DNA from: Candidatus Parepulonipiscium sp. PG-Nuni2H_MBin01
GTDB lineage: Bacteria > Bacillota > Clostridia > Lachnospirales > Cellulosilyticaceae
Direction: 5' to 3'
Assembly: GCA_001994995.1 (NCBI GenBank)
Contig: MDJM01000003.1
Span: forward strand, 1 to 64,000
Length of the DNA: 64,000 nucleotides
Position 1 is the first letter of the stretch; every line of letters starts with the position of its first letter. Of the stretch, positions 17,457-26,644 are shown piece after piece. A program made the position numbers and the translations under genes. A model generated the notes under the pieces. The model saw only the letters and a program-made list of their open reading frames with translations, ran no database searches and was not told the origin of the DNA.

Positions 17457-17888
17457 TTACTCATGTTGAAATACTACTATTCCTACTAGCATAATCCCTA
17501 TACCTAATAAACTTGACCACTTAAAATCAGTTTTCTCCATTCCAAATAAGCCAAATATTTGTATTATATAGGATGCTATAATTTGTGTGAATAGTATTAT
17601 CATAGTTGCCTTTGCAGGACCCATTTTTGTTATTGCTACTATTACAGTATACACTATTCCAACGCCTAACACCCCACCTAATAAATATAACTTATTTATA
17701 GACTTTAGTCCTGCCACATTCGTATCTCTAACACAAAATAATATTATAGTAGATACTAAAAAACCAACTCCATGAGTTAACGTATTTGTACACCATGCTC
17801 CGGCTGCTTCTTTTAGATTAGTATTAAATACACTCTGTAGACTTATCATCAATCCTGATAACATTGCAATTATGCCAGCTCCAGCCAT
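17457..17888 (-). CDS. DMT-superfamily transporter (YdcZ/DUF606)
   Basis: A 143-residue membrane protein with about five hydrophobic helices, of the DUF606/YdcZ branch of the drug/metabolite transporter superfamily. Features are GLMISLQSVFNTNL in the first helix, GGVLGVGIVYTVIVAI in the middle and a Lys- and Trp-bearing loop before the last helix. Members are half-size and probably act as dimers. The substrate is unknown. TAGGAGG lies 6 bases before the ATG. First gene of the operon with the exonuclease and the lipase. Confidence 0.85.
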   Translation of the reverse strand: MAGAGIIAMLSGLMISLQSVFNTNLKEAAGAWCTNTLTHGVGFLVSTIILFCVRDTNVAGLKSINKLYLLGGVLGVGIVYTVIVAITKMGPAKATMIILFTQIIASYIIQIFGLFGMEKTDFKWSSLLGIGIMLVGIVVFQHE

Positions 17889-17991
17889 ATTAATCCTCCT
17901 AGTTAATCATATTAAGTTTAGTGTGAACGCGTTTTTAAATTTTTATACAAAAAAGTGATTATACATATACATAAGATAGATTTTGACAAAT

Positions 17992-18024
17992 AAAAAAAGC
18001 GAAAGTATATGCTTCCGCTTTTTT
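17992..18024 (-). terminator. Terminator of spo0A
   Basis: AAAGCGAAAG/CTTCCGCTTT hairpin (about 17996-18005 with 18012-18021, one mismatch), with A and T runs on both sides, so it can act on both strands. Confidence 0.75.
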
Positions 18025-18032
18025 ACTAAGAC

Positions 18033-18848
18033 TTATGATACTTGCATCTCAAGTCTTAATCTATCTGCAATTAACGCAATAAATTCTGAATTAGTAGGTT
18101 TACCCTTACCGTTGTTAACTGTATATCCGAATAATTTATCTATAGTATCCATCTTACCGCGACTCCACGCTACTTCGATTGCATGACGAATTGCACGCTC
18201 AACACGACTAGGCGTGGTATTATATCTTTTTGCAATAGATGGATATAATTGTTTAGTAATTGAATTTAAAATGTCCATGTCATTAATGGCCATAATAATT
18301 GCATCACGTAAATACTGATACCCTTTAATATGTGCTGGTATACCAATTTCATGAATTACACTAGTTACTTCTGTTTCTAAAGTATGTTTGGTAACTACTG
18401 GTTTTGGTTGTGTAGGAACAGCTTCCTTATGCATAATATTTTGTGTAGCTGGCATTTTAAATGTATCTTGAGTATTAATTAATTGTCTAATACGTACGCT
18501 TAATGCATCCATATCAAATGGCTTAATAATATAATACTCTGCACCTAAAGCTAGTGCTCTACCAGTAATTTTATCTTGACCAACTGCTGATAGCATAATA
18601 ATTACTGGCTTTTTGCTCATAGGAGCTTCTCTAAGTTTTTCCAGCACACTAATCCCATCTAAGTTAGGCATAATAACATCTAAGATTAGCACATCAGGTT
18701 CTACATCAATGACTACTGAACATGCTTCATTACCATCATTAGCCACGCCTACAACTTCCATATCCACTTGTTTATTAAGGAATTCCCTTAATATTTCTAC
18801 CATATCTCTACTGTCATCTGCTATAACTACTCTAATTTTGTGATTCAA
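18033..18848 (-). CDS. spo0A: Sporulation master regulator Spo0A
   Basis: A 271-residue response regulator that switches on sporulation when phosphorylated. Receiver domain with D11, D12, phosphoacceptor D57 (LILDVIMP), Ser87 and K109 (YIIKPF). The effector domain (about 150-271) has [20 protein letters not shown] and the DNA-recognition helix region [18 protein letters not shown]. Start TTG 18848 lies after AGGGGG, and no ATG is near. In many clostridia spoIVB lies just upstream. Here the upstream gene is ung, so the neighbourhood is rearranged. Confidence 0.97.
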   Translation of the reverse strand: MNHKIRVVIADDSRDMVEILREFLNKQVDMEVVGVANDGNEACSVVIDVEPDVLILDVIMPNLDGISVLEKLREAPMSKKPVIIMLSAVGQDKITGRALALGAEYYIIKPFDMDALSVRIRQLINTQDTFKMPATQNIMHKEAVPTQPKPVVTKHTLETEVTSVIHEIGIPAHIKGYQYLRDAIIMAINDMDILNSITKQLYPSIAKRYNTTPSRVERAIRHAIEVAWSRGKMDTIDKLFGYTVNNGKGKPTNSEFIALIADRLRLEMQVS

Positions 18849-18998
18849 TTTAATTTCCCCCTAACAATTTTTGCTCTTTTTTACATTTATCTATTCTTAT
18901 TATACTTTATTAACCAAAATAAATCAATCCATTTTTTGTAATTTTTTTGCAAATATATAACTATTTCTATATTTGTTCTTAAAAAGCGTTTTATTATT

Positions 18999-19661
18999 CT
19001 ATATAACGCTCCAATCAATCGGGGTTTGACCTGTATCTACTAATATTTTATTAGCAGCTTCAAAATGCCCACACCCTAAAAAACCTTTATTTGCTGATAA
19101 CGGACTTGGATGAGTCGTCTTTAAAATATAATGAATTGGGTTTGTAATTAAATTTGCTTTTGATATAGCAAATTTACCCCACAACATAAATACAACAGGT
19201 GTAGTTTTTTGATTAACAGCACGTATTAATTCATCAGTGAAAATTTCCCAACCTTTTTTTTGATGCGAAGCAGCTGTGTTAGCTCTTACTGTTAAAACTG
19301 CATTTAACAATAATACTCCTTGTGTAGCCCAACATTCTAAATTGCCATGGCTTGGTATCGACTGTTTATACGTACGATTTATTTCCTTATAAATATTTTT
19401 TAAAGACGGGGGTACAGGTACTCCTCTTTGTACAGAAAACGCTAATCCATGTGCCTGATTTACACCATGATAAGGGTCTTGACCTAAGATAACGATTTTT
19501 ACATTATCTAAAGGTGTAAGCTCTAGGGCAGTTAAAAGCTTGTCCTTAGGTGGATAAACTTGTGCAGTTGCATACTCATGATTTACAAATTCCCATAAGT
19601 CATGATAGTACTGCTTTGTTTTTTCTTTTTCTATAATTTCAATCCATTTATTATCCAACAT
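18999..19661 (-). CDS. ung: Uracil-DNA glycosylase, family 1
   Basis: A 220-residue glycosylase that removes uracil from DNA. It has the water-activating motif GQDPYHG (60-66, D62), PPSLKNIYKE, LLLNAVLTV and the intercalation loop HPSPLSANKGF. The length is typical. ATG 19661 is preceded by AAGGAGAG. No partner genes; it lies downstream of yitT in the same direction, separated by 221 AT-rich bases. Confidence 0.96.
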   Translation of the reverse strand: MLDNKWIEIIEKEKTKQYYHDLWEFVNHEYATAQVYPPKDKLLTALELTPLDNVKIVILGQDPYHGVNQAHGLAFSVQRGVPVPPSLKNIYKEINRTYKQSIPSHGNLECWATQGVLLLNAVLTVRANTAASHQKKGWEIFTDELIRAVNQKTTPVVFMLWGKFAISKANLITNPIHYILKTTHPSPLSANKGFLGCGHFEAANKILVDTGQTPIDWSVI

Positions 19662-19882
19662 AACTCTCCTTAATTATTATACCATTAATTGAATTATTAT
19701 TCTACTACAAGAAAATATTAACAAGTACAAGTATCATCTAACCCCTTGAACCGTTAAAGTATCTAAGGTTGAGACTATACTATAAACTTTAAAATAATCA
19801 TAATAGTAAAAATTACCAAGGAAAAAAATACCAATATAACCCCTATTATATGTCATTATGCCAAAGCATATGCCAAAATTTT

Positions 19883-20737
19883 TTATATTTTAAACGAAAA
19901 ACCTTCACCCATAACTTCATGTAAATCTTGCACGCTTACAAATGCAATTTCATCTATTTCTTTTATATATGTTCTAATTTTTAAAAACTCTCGTCTATCT
20001 AGCGCAGTAGTAATTACTGTTTTTGGATTTAAACTATACGCGCCTTTTGCTTCATATAATGTAGCTCCTCGACTTAACGTATGAAGAATAAAGTTCTGTA
20101 TTTTTTCACACTTCTCTTCAGTGGACGGAATTATCATGACATACTTTTCTACAGTAATACCAGAAATAAAATAATCAATTAAAACGCTTGTTAAAAGAAC
20201 TCCAAGAGCGGCATACAATCCTTTTTCTACTCCGAATACACTAAGCGCCATTAATACCACAGTCATATCTGCTAAAATTAAACTTACTCCAATTTTTAAA
20301 TTCGTAAATTTAGATATAATTTTTGCAATAATATCTGTACCACCCGAGGACCCTTCTTGTATAAATATTGTTGCTTGTCCACAAGACATAATTAAACAAC
20401 CGAAAATTAATAAAATTAACGGATCATCGCTTAACACAGGTGCCACTGGAGTTATAAACTCACAAATACTCATTATAATAACAATTGACAAACTAGAGGT
20501 AATACTTTTCATACCAAAACTTCTACCTAATGTTAAAAATCCTATTAAAAACATTATCATATCTAATACAAAAACTATAACACTAATTGGTACCATAGGT
20601 ATTAACTCTTTTACCACTATAGATAAACCACTAACTCCTCCACCAGCAAGCTGAGCTGGTGCCCAAAAATAATACAATCCTACTGCAATTAATGCTGAAC
20701 CAAATAATATCTTTAAATATCCTTTTGCCTTATCCAT
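19883..20737 (-). CDS. YitT family membrane protein (DUF161/DUF2179)
   Basis: A 284-residue protein with five or six membrane helices (DUF161 repeats: YYFWAPAQLAGGGVSGLSIV and EGSSGGTDIIAKIIS, both Gly-rich). A soluble DUF2179 domain follows from about 205 (VMIIPSTEEKCEKIQNFIL, GATLYEAKGAYS). The family is abundant in spore-formers, where its transport role is uncertain. AAAGGAAAG lies before the ATG. Divergent from the P-loop-like gene at 20814. Confidence 0.9.
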   Translation of the reverse strand: MDKAKGYLKILFGSALIAVGLYYFWAPAQLAGGGVSGLSIVVKELIPMVPISVIVFVLDMIMFLIGFLTLGRSFGMKSITSSLSIVIIMSICEFITPVAPVLSDDPLILLIFGCLIMSCGQATIFIQEGSSGGTDIIAKIISKFTNLKIGVSLILADMTVVLMALSVFGVEKGLYAALGVLLTSVLIDYFISGITVEKYVMIIPSTEEKCEKIQNFILHTLSRGATLYEAKGAYSLNPKTVITTALDRREFLKIRTYIKEIDEIAFVSVQDLHEVMGEGFSFKI

Positions 20738-20813
20738 TTTACTTTCCTTTCTGAGTCATATTTTAGTTTTTGTCACATAAGCTTAATAGTAATTAAATTC
20801 ATAGGGGGAAATT

Positions 20814-21902
20814 ATGAATAATATTGGTAGTGTTAAACATGTTTTTGCTAGTAGCAACACATGTAACGGTTTTATTTCTTTAGGTGACTTATTTATTACT
20901 CAAGATAATACTAGAAAAATTTACCTCCTTAAAGGTGTATCGGATACCGCTAAATCTAATCTAATGAAGCGAATTGGTCAGAGCCTTATTGATGATGGTA
21001 TTGATGTCGAATATCACCATTGTTGCTTGGAGCCAAGTATAATTAAGTGTTTATACATACCATGTATCGAAATGCTGATTATCAATACAACTTTGCCAGA
21101 CCCCATACTTCCTACAGTTATTAACTTAGATGAGTATTTAGATCATGACAAACTTATTTCTAATAAAGAAGCTATTATTGCTTGTAACGATATTGTAACT
21201 CGCTGTTTCCAAAAATCTCAGTTTTATTTACAAGGAGCAGGGGCATTATATAAAACATATGTCTATACGACTGAACCAAGTATTAATGAAGTTGCCAAAC
21301 TGCAATATGAAAACTTCATTATAAGAAATATTTCTCAAATAGTAGCTGATAACAAAACGATAGGTAAGACGCGTACTTTATTTAGTTACGCCATTACAAG
21401 TGAAGGTATAATTGATAATGTTCATACGATTATTGGAAAAACTAAGAACATATATTTAATTAAAGAAAATTTAACTTGTAATTCTAAACAACTGATGAAT
21501 AGACTTAAAAATCTATTTATAGAACGTGGTCATACTATTGAATGTTATATGTCGCCAATTGATACAACTAAGATTGAAGACATTATCGTTCCTACTCTTA
21601 GTCTAGCCTTTACTGCAAGTAATCCATTTAGAAAACCTAAAATATTTCCAACTGATATATATGATTTTACTAATTGTATAAATCATGAGATATTAGAAAC
21701 TGTGGAGCTTGGGGCCGAGAAGGATTTTAAACTAATGCAAATTTTACTGGATAAATCATATTCAGCTCTTTCTAACACAAAGCGTCATAAAGAAACTTTA
21801 GATAGTTATTATACTAATGCGATAGATTTTTCTAAAGTGGACGAAGTGTATGAGAACATTTATAACAAAATAAAAATGCTTTGTAATGCTGCCATCAGAT
21901 GA
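20814..21902 (+). CDS. PRK06851-type tandem P-loop protein with degenerate Walker motifs
   Basis: A 362-residue homologue of the PRK06851 ATPase group, which consists of two tandem RecA-like halves. Half one has IYLLKGVSDTAKSNLMKRIG (36-55), where an intact family member reads GxPGTGKS. The last Gly has become Ala, while Lys47 and Ser48 remain. Half two has IYLIKENLTCNSKQLMNRL (213-231), which has lost the Gly-Lys altogether. The following family signatures VEYHHCCLEP and IECYMSPIDTTKIEDIIVP are kept. Nucleotide hydrolysis is therefore doubtful. The function of the family is unknown. AGGGGG lies before the ATG. A terminator overlaps the last codons. Confidence 0.72.
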   Translation: MNNIGSVKHVFASSNTCNGFISLGDLFITQDNTRKIYLLKGVSDTAKSNLMKRIGQSLIDDGIDVEYHHCCLEPSIIKCLYIPCIEMLIINTTLPDPILPTVINLDEYLDHDKLISNKEAIIACNDIVTRCFQKSQFYLQGAGALYKTYVYTTEPSINEVAKLQYENFIIRNISQIVADNKTIGKTRTLFSYAITSEGIIDNVHTIIGKTKNIYLIKENLTCNSKQLMNRLKNLFIERGHTIECYMSPIDTTKIEDIIVPTLSLAFTASNPFRKPKIFPTDIYDFTNCINHEILETVELGAEKDFKLMQILLDKSYSALSNTKRHKETLDSYYTNAIDFSKVDEVYENIYNKIKMLCNAAIR

Positions 21903-21917
21903 AGGTAGCATTTTTTC
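21883..21917 (+). terminator. Terminator overlapping the end of the P-loop-like gene
   Basis: AATGCTGCC pairs with GGTAGCATT across the stop codon (one G-T pair), followed by TTTTTT. Confidence 0.82.
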
Positions 21918-22017
21918 CTTATTATAGTGTTACATTTTATAGGAGTTTTATACAAGCTGACTAAAAAATAATATATTATTGTTATAGATTACACTTGAAA
22001 AATAATAAAAAATATGA

Positions 22018-22039
22018 TTAAATAATAATTATTAGTTAA
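22018..22039 (+). promoter_or_regulatory. Candidate PerR/Fur operator
   Basis: A 22-base palindrome with a single mismatched pair and perfect core TAATAATTATTA (22023-22034), like PerR boxes of the TTATAATNATTATAA type. It ends 20 bases before the start codon of a PerR-like gene, which fits autoregulation. In an AT-rich genome chance matches occur. Confidence 0.45.
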
Positions 22040-22058
22040 TAAGGGAGGAAGGGTTAAT

Positions 22059-22490
22059 ATGTTAGCAACTGCAGAAATTCTTAAAGAAAAAAAACTAAAA
22101 GTTACTCCACAACGGCTTGCTATCTTTTATCATTTATGTAATACTAAAGCTCATCCGAGTGCTGAAACAATCTACCTAAACATGCTAGAACTCCATCCTA
22201 CTATGAGTTTAGCGACTGTTTACAAGACTCTAGATGCTTTAGTAAAAGCAAAACTTATACAGCAGATTAATGTTGGAGAAGATGTTTATAGATATGATGC
22301 AAATACTGATACACACCCTCATATTATTTGTATTGATTGTTGCGTAGTGAAAGATTTAGAATTATCTTTAATCCCGTCTGATACTCGTGATAAAGTAGAA
22401 GAAGCGACGGGTTTCCAAATCATTTCCGAGCAATTATTTTTATATGGATTATGCCCAGATTGTCAAGCTAAATCAGTAGTCAATAATTAA
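22059..22490 (+). CDS. Fur-family repressor, PerR-like
   Basis: A 143-residue Fur-family metalloregulator. Winged helix with TPQRLAIFYHL and SLATVYKTLDALVKAKLI, then the metal-binding half with HPHIICIDC and CPDC supplying two CxxC zinc ligands. The short hinge and the D-x-HPH pattern (DANTDTHPH) are typical of peroxide sensor PerR, but Fur or Zur cannot be excluded. A palindrome just upstream suggests self-repression. A second Fur-family gene is at 37961. Confidence 0.9.
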   Translation: MLATAEILKEKKLKVTPQRLAIFYHLCNTKAHPSAETIYLNMLELHPTMSLATVYKTLDALVKAKLIQQINVGEDVYRYDANTDTHPHIICIDCCVVKDLELSLIPSDTRDKVEEATGFQIISEQLFLYGLCPDCQAKSVVNN

Positions 22491-22495
22491 TTGTA

Positions 22496-22534
22496 GTAGC
22501 TAACAGTTAACTTTCCCTGTTAGCTACTTTTTTT
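22496..22534 (+). terminator. Terminator of the PerR-like gene
   Basis: Perfect 11-pair stem GTAGCTAACAG/CTGTTAGCTAC (22496-22506 with 22517-22527), then seven T. Confidence 0.93.
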
Positions 22535-22549
22535 ATAAAGCCTGATTTC

Positions 22550-23338
22550 TTATCTTTCTTTATTAATAATCGGACTATCTAATATATTTGCTATCCCACT
22601 ACGAGCTAAATCCATTTTTAGTTCATTAATGTTACTAATAATAGTCTCGTATATTTGTGGCTCTGGAATGTATTGAACATTTTGCTCCAATACATTCAAA
22701 GAATTCTTAATATAGTTTTCTACATCCTCTAAAGTTCTAAGACTAACTAGTTCTTCAGAGTGAAGTAAATCTTGAGTTTTTAAATGCTCATTATGAGCTA
22801 GTTCTAAACAATTTTTTATAATTAGCTCATAATCAGTATTCTTATATACTCTAGTACTTAAAATTTGTAAAAACCATTCTGTTTTTTCTTCAGATGCAAC
22901 AATCCGTTCGAGAAAGGCTACTAAACCAGTACCAGCACGAGGAATATTTTCACATATGCCATTCCAAGATTGATTTAATATTTCTTGTGAAGTAGATTTA
23001 TCTAATATATGATTTACAAGGTATTTCACCATTGGAGGCAAAAGTTGTTTATGTAAATATGTATCATAAATAAATCGCTCTTCTAATTGGTTATCTAGTA
23101 ACTTATCTAAATAAAATGTTAATTGCTCCTGGTCTAGATTATCTAATTCTAGTAGGCCTAACGTAATAGCTTCATACATTTTAAACTTATAATAAGTATC
23201 CAATTTGTCATCTACTAATGGCTTTTTTCTAAATGCCCAATTTTCTAATTCTCCAATGTTACCATTTATTTTTTTTAGCTCTTGTGCAAATTGGTCTAAT
23301 GATTTTTCAAAATTTTCTATGTTTTCTATATTTTCCAT
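22550..23338 (-). CDS. Helical protein of unknown function
   Basis: A 262-residue, almost entirely helical acidic protein without a signal peptide or membrane segment. I do not recognise it. The N-terminus carries a short ENIENIENFE repeat. Later parts look like consecutive helix pairs (LDQEQLTFYLDKLLDNQLEER, TDYELIIKNCLELAHN, LVSLRTLEDVENYIKNSLN), which may be a repeat scaffold. It lies 70 bases upstream (on the minus strand, downstream) of the aminotransferase and could share its transcript. A conserved but uncharacterised clostridial protein is the safest description. Confidence 0.6.
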   Translation of the reverse strand: MENIENIENFEKSLDQFAQELKKINGNIGELENWAFRKKPLVDDKLDTYYKFKMYEAITLGLLELDNLDQEQLTFYLDKLLDNQLEERFIYDTYLHKQLLPPMVKYLVNHILDKSTSQEILNQSWNGICENIPRAGTGLVAFLERIVASEEKTEWFLQILSTRVYKNTDYELIIKNCLELAHNEHLKTQDLLHSEELVSLRTLEDVENYIKNSLNVLEQNVQYIPEPQIYETIISNINELKMDLARSGIANILDSPIINKER

Positions 23339-23408
23339 GATAGATGCACCCTTTCAGTTTATTTAGCTAGGAAGGAGTAAATCTCCCTCCATTATCAGTA
23401 CTAAAAAT

Positions 23409-24578
23409 TTACTTTAATTTTTTTGATACAAATCTTTCAATTCTAGTCAAAGCCTCTTTTAATTCTTCTATTGAATATGCATAAGAACATCTAATATATC
23501 CTTCTCCAGACCTTCCAAAAGCATTACCTGGAATTACTGCCACTTTTTCTTCATTAAGCAGCTCTTCACAAAACTGTTCACTAGTCATATTAGTTTCTTT
23601 TATGGAAGGAAAAACATAAAAGGCTCCATGTGGTTCAAAACAAGAAAGTCCCATTTTTCTAAAACCATTTATCATAAGCTTTCGTCGTGCATCGTAAGAT
23701 TTACGCATTTCTTCTACATCATAGTCACCATTTTTCATAGCTGAAATAGCGCCGTATTGGCTTGTAGTTGGAGCACACATTAGAGCATATTGATGCATTT
23801 TAGTCATAGCTGCAATTAATTCAATGGGTCCAAGGGCATAACCCAATCTCCAACCTGTCATAGCGTAAGCTTTTGAAAAACCACTAAGAATTATTGTACG
23901 TTCATACATTCCTTCTATAGAGGCAATTGACACATGTTCTGTACCATATGTTAATTCAGCATAAATCTCATCTGATAATACAAGTAAATCATGTTTTATT
24001 ATTATTTTGGCTATTTCCTCAAGTTCTGACTTTTCCATTATAGCACCAGTTGGATTGTTTGGATAAGGAAGTATAAGTAATTTTGACTTTGGCGTAATTA
24101 CTTCTTCTAATTGCTTAGCAGTTAATTTAAAGTTATTCTCTGCAAAAGTTTCAATAGGGACTGGCACACCACCTGCAAATACTGTACAAGGCATATATGC
24201 TACAAAGGATGGCTCTGGAATTAGAACTTCTTCACCACCATCTAGTAGCACTCTTAAGGATATATCTATACCTTCACTACCCCCTACTGTTACTAAGGCT
24301 TGGTTAGTTGGGTCATATGTTAAGTTAAATCTTCTTTGCATATAGTTACAAATCTCTTGGCGTAAAGCTAATAGACCAGCATTTGCAGTATATATTGTTT
24401 TACCTTGTTCCAATGAATAAATAGCTTCCTCTCTTATATGCCAAGGTGTATCAAAATCCGGTTCGCCAACGCCTAGCGAAATTACGTCTTCCATTTCATT
24501 TACTATATCAAAAAATCTCCTTATTCCTGACGGAGGCATATCACTAACTTTCTTTGCTATTTTATGTGCCATACTCAT
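23409..24578 (-). CDS. Pyridoxal-phosphate aminotransferase, class I
   Basis: A 389-residue aspartate/aromatic aminotransferase-type enzyme. SLGVGEPDFDTP (34-45) is the fold-type I opening, NNPTG (174-178) and DEIYAE (203-208) hold the cofactor, Lys236 in SGFSKAYAMTGWRLGY forms the Schiff base, and the C-terminal RCSYAYS supplies the substrate-carboxylate Arg. It is cotranscribed with an Lrp-type regulator 26 bases upstream, an arrangement widespread in Firmicutes. It probably transaminates aspartate, aromatic or branched amino acids. Confidence 0.93.
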   Translation of the reverse strand: MSMAHKIAKKVSDMPPSGIRRFFDIVNEMEDVISLGVGEPDFDTPWHIREEAIYSLEQGKTIYTANAGLLALRQEICNYMQRRFNLTYDPTNQALVTVGGSEGIDISLRVLLDGGEEVLIPEPSFVAYMPCTVFAGGVPVPIETFAENNFKLTAKQLEEVITPKSKLLILPYPNNPTGAIMEKSELEEIAKIIIKHDLLVLSDEIYAELTYGTEHVSIASIEGMYERTIILSGFSKAYAMTGWRLGYALGPIELIAAMTKMHQYALMCAPTTSQYGAISAMKNGDYDVEEMRKSYDARRKLMINGFRKMGLSCFEPHGAFYVFPSIKETNMTSEQFCEELLNEEKVAVIPGNAFGRSGEGYIRCSYAYSIEELKEALTRIERFVSKKLK

Positions 24579-24603
24579 AAATTAATTACCATCCTTTCTA
24601 ATA

Positions 24604-25086
24604 CTATGGGCAAACTACTATACGTTCATCTTTTCTAGCTTCCTCAAATATAACCCCATGGTCTTTATATTTTTTTAGCACAAAGTGAGTACCTGTGCTA
24701 AGCACTGTATCGAGCGTGGCAAGCCTCTGCCCTACAAACATGGCCACTTCTTTCATGGAGTTTCCCTCCACTATAACCGTTAAATCAAATCCACCTGACA
24801 TTAGATATACCGCTTTAACTTCCTTAAACATATATATGCGTTTAGCCACTTTATCGAAACCTTCCCCACGCTGAGGTGTTACTTTAACTTCAATTAAAGC
24901 TGTCACTAACTCCTGTTCAACTTTATCCCAGTTAATTAATGTTTTATACCCACAAATTATTTGGCTTTCCTCCAACTCATGAATTATTTCTTTTACTTCT
25001 TCTTCAGATATATCAGTCATAATAGAAATATCCTGGATAGTATAACGGCTATTTTCTTCTAACAACTCCAAAATACGGTTTTTCAT
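24604..25086 (-). CDS. Lrp/AsnC-family transcriptional regulator
   Basis: A 160-residue feast/famine regulator. N-terminal winged helix (ILELLEENSRYTIQDISIMTDISEEEVKEIIHELEE) and C-terminal ligand-binding RAM-like domain (VTALIEVKVTP, VYLMSGGFDLTVIVEG). ATG 25086 is 8 bases after AAGGAG, while the longer GTG at 25095 lies too close. It probably controls the adjacent aminotransferase in response to an amino acid. Confidence 0.92.
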   Translation of the reverse strand: MKNRILELLEENSRYTIQDISIMTDISEEEVKEIIHELEESQIICGYKTLINWDKVEQELVTALIEVKVTPQRGEGFDKVAKRIYMFKEVKAVYLMSGGFDLTVIVEGNSMKEVAMFVGQRLATLDTVLSTGTHFVLKKYKDHGVIFEEARKDERIVVCP

Positions 25087-25152
25087 AATATACACTCCTT
25101 AATATAATTTAACTGCTATATAATTATGCCACAAACAATTGAATTAGGCAAT

Positions 25153-25180
25153 AAAAAAGTATCATGTCGCCATGATACTT
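25153..25180 (-). terminator. Terminator of the spoVA operon
   Basis: Perfect 10-pair stem AAGTATCATG/CATGATACTT (25157-25166 with 25171-25180) followed on the minus strand by a T-run. It overlaps the spoVAE stop. Confidence 0.9.
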
Positions 25181-25547
25181 AACCTTTGCTTTTTGGATTA
25201 GACAATAAAGCTGCTAAGTAGCCGAAACATATTGCTGCTGCTATACCTCCTGCTGTTGCTTTAAGACCACCTGTCATTATCCCAAATAGGCCTTCGCTTC
25301 CAACTTCTTGAATTACTCCCTGTGCTAAACAGTGCCCAAATCCCACAATTGGCACAGTTGCCCCAGCTCCTGCAAATTCTACAATTGGCTCATATAGTCC
25401 TACTGCACTTAATACCATACCAGATAGTAAAAATATTACCATAATTCTACCAGTGGTGAGTTTGGTTCTATCTAGTAAAATTTGTCCTAAAACACATATC
25501 CCACCACCAACAACAAATGCTTTTGCATAATCAAGAAAATCTATCAT
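25179..25547 (-). CDS. spoVAE: Stage V sporulation protein AE
   Basis: A 122-residue inner-membrane protein of the dipicolinic acid channel used in spore formation and germination. Hydrophobic helices with FVVGGGICVLGQILLD, FAGAGATVPIVGFGHCLAQG and GIMTGGLKATAGGIAAAI match SpoVAE(b). It is homologous to SpoVAC. GGAAGGGAG precedes the ATG. Last gene of the operon. Confidence 0.94.
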   Translation of the reverse strand: MIDFLDYAKAFVVGGGICVLGQILLDRTKLTTGRIMVIFLLSGMVLSAVGLYEPIVEFAGAGATVPIVGFGHCLAQGVIQEVGSEGLFGIMTGGLKATAGGIAAAICFGYLAALLSNPKSKG

Positions 25548-25576
25548 ATATTCTCCCTTCCGGAAATCTAAAATTT

Positions 25577-26632
25577 TTATGGAGCCAAGTGAAACCTTTG
25601 TATTTTATCACTTATTACTTGTTCAGGTGCACTTATACTAACTGCATGGGCAATACCAGGAATATTTTCACTTTGCTGAGTGGAAACTAAATTCATTAAA
25701 GCTCCTGTAGGAACTAGTAACATTTTTTTATATTTACGTTTTAATAACTGTAAGTACCAGTAGCTGCTGAACATTGAAGCACTACAACCACATCCGCTAC
25801 CACCTGAGTGCGTATCTTGTCTTTCTTGTGCATACATCATAGCACCGCAATCATGCATAACAGGGGATAAATCAACCCCTAATCTATCTGCCATATCAAT
25901 AGCTATTTCTATACCACAATTACCTAAATCCCCTGTAACAATAGCATCATAATCAGTTGGTTTTTGATTAGTATCTTGTAAATGAGTAAGTATAGTATCA
26001 ACTGCAGCTGGTGCCATAACTGCACCCATATTCATAACATCCTTAATATCAAAATCTACAATTTTACCTGTAGTAATACTATTAATTGTAGGCCCGGTTC
26101 CTTCCTGTTCAATCATAACATAGCCGCAACCAGTTACAGTCCACTGCTGAGTCTGAGTTCTTTGCCCGCCATATTCTAAAGGGAATCTAAACTGCCTCTC
26201 AGCGGTACAATAATGGCTACTAGCTCCAGAAATAACCTTTTTAGCAAGGCCGGTACCAACTAATATAGCTCCAAGCCCCATAGCCTCACCCATAGTAGAA
26301 CAAGCCCCATAAAGCCCGAATAAAGGAATATGAAAATCTTTAACTCCAAGATGAGTTGCATTAATTTGATTTTGTAAATCTCCTGATAATAGATAATCTA
26401 TCTCAGTAGGTTGAGTATGAGACAACCTTAATAATTGCTTAATAGTATGTTTAATAATAGAACACTCTGCTTTTTCCCAAGATTTCTCCTCATTTATTTC
26501 ATCGGCAAATCTAGTGTGGAAATATTCACCCATAGGTCCATCAGCTTCTTTTGGGCCTACTGAAGAATGAGTATGAGTGATAATAGGGGGTTTGGAAAAT
26601 ATAACAGTTTGTTTCCCTATATGCTGTGCCAT
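25577..26632 (-). CDS. spoVAD: Stage V sporulation protein AD
   Basis: A 351-residue thiolase-fold protein that binds dipicolinic acid on the outside of the spore inner membrane. GKQTVIFSKPPIITHTHSSVGPKEADGPMG, FGLYGACSTMGEAMGLGA and CGAMMYAQERQDTHSGGSGCGCSA are characteristic. The start ATG follows CGGAGG. It sits between spoVAC and spoVAE with gaps of 12 and 29 bases. Confidence 0.97.
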   Translation of the reverse strand: MAQHIGKQTVIFSKPPIITHTHSSVGPKEADGPMGEYFHTRFADEINEEKSWEKAECSIIKHTIKQLLRLSHTQPTEIDYLLSGDLQNQINATHLGVKDFHIPLFGLYGACSTMGEAMGLGAILVGTGLAKKVISGASSHYCTAERQFRFPLEYGGQRTQTQQWTVTGCGYVMIEQEGTGPTINSITTGKIVDFDIKDVMNMGAVMAPAAVDTILTHLQDTNQKPTDYDAIVTGDLGNCGIEIAIDMADRLGVDLSPVMHDCGAMMYAQERQDTHSGGSGCGCSASMFSSYWYLQLLKRKYKKMLLVPTGALMNLVSTQQSENIPGIAHAVSISAPEQVISDKIQRFHLAP

Positions 26633-26644
26633 CTTGCACCTCCG

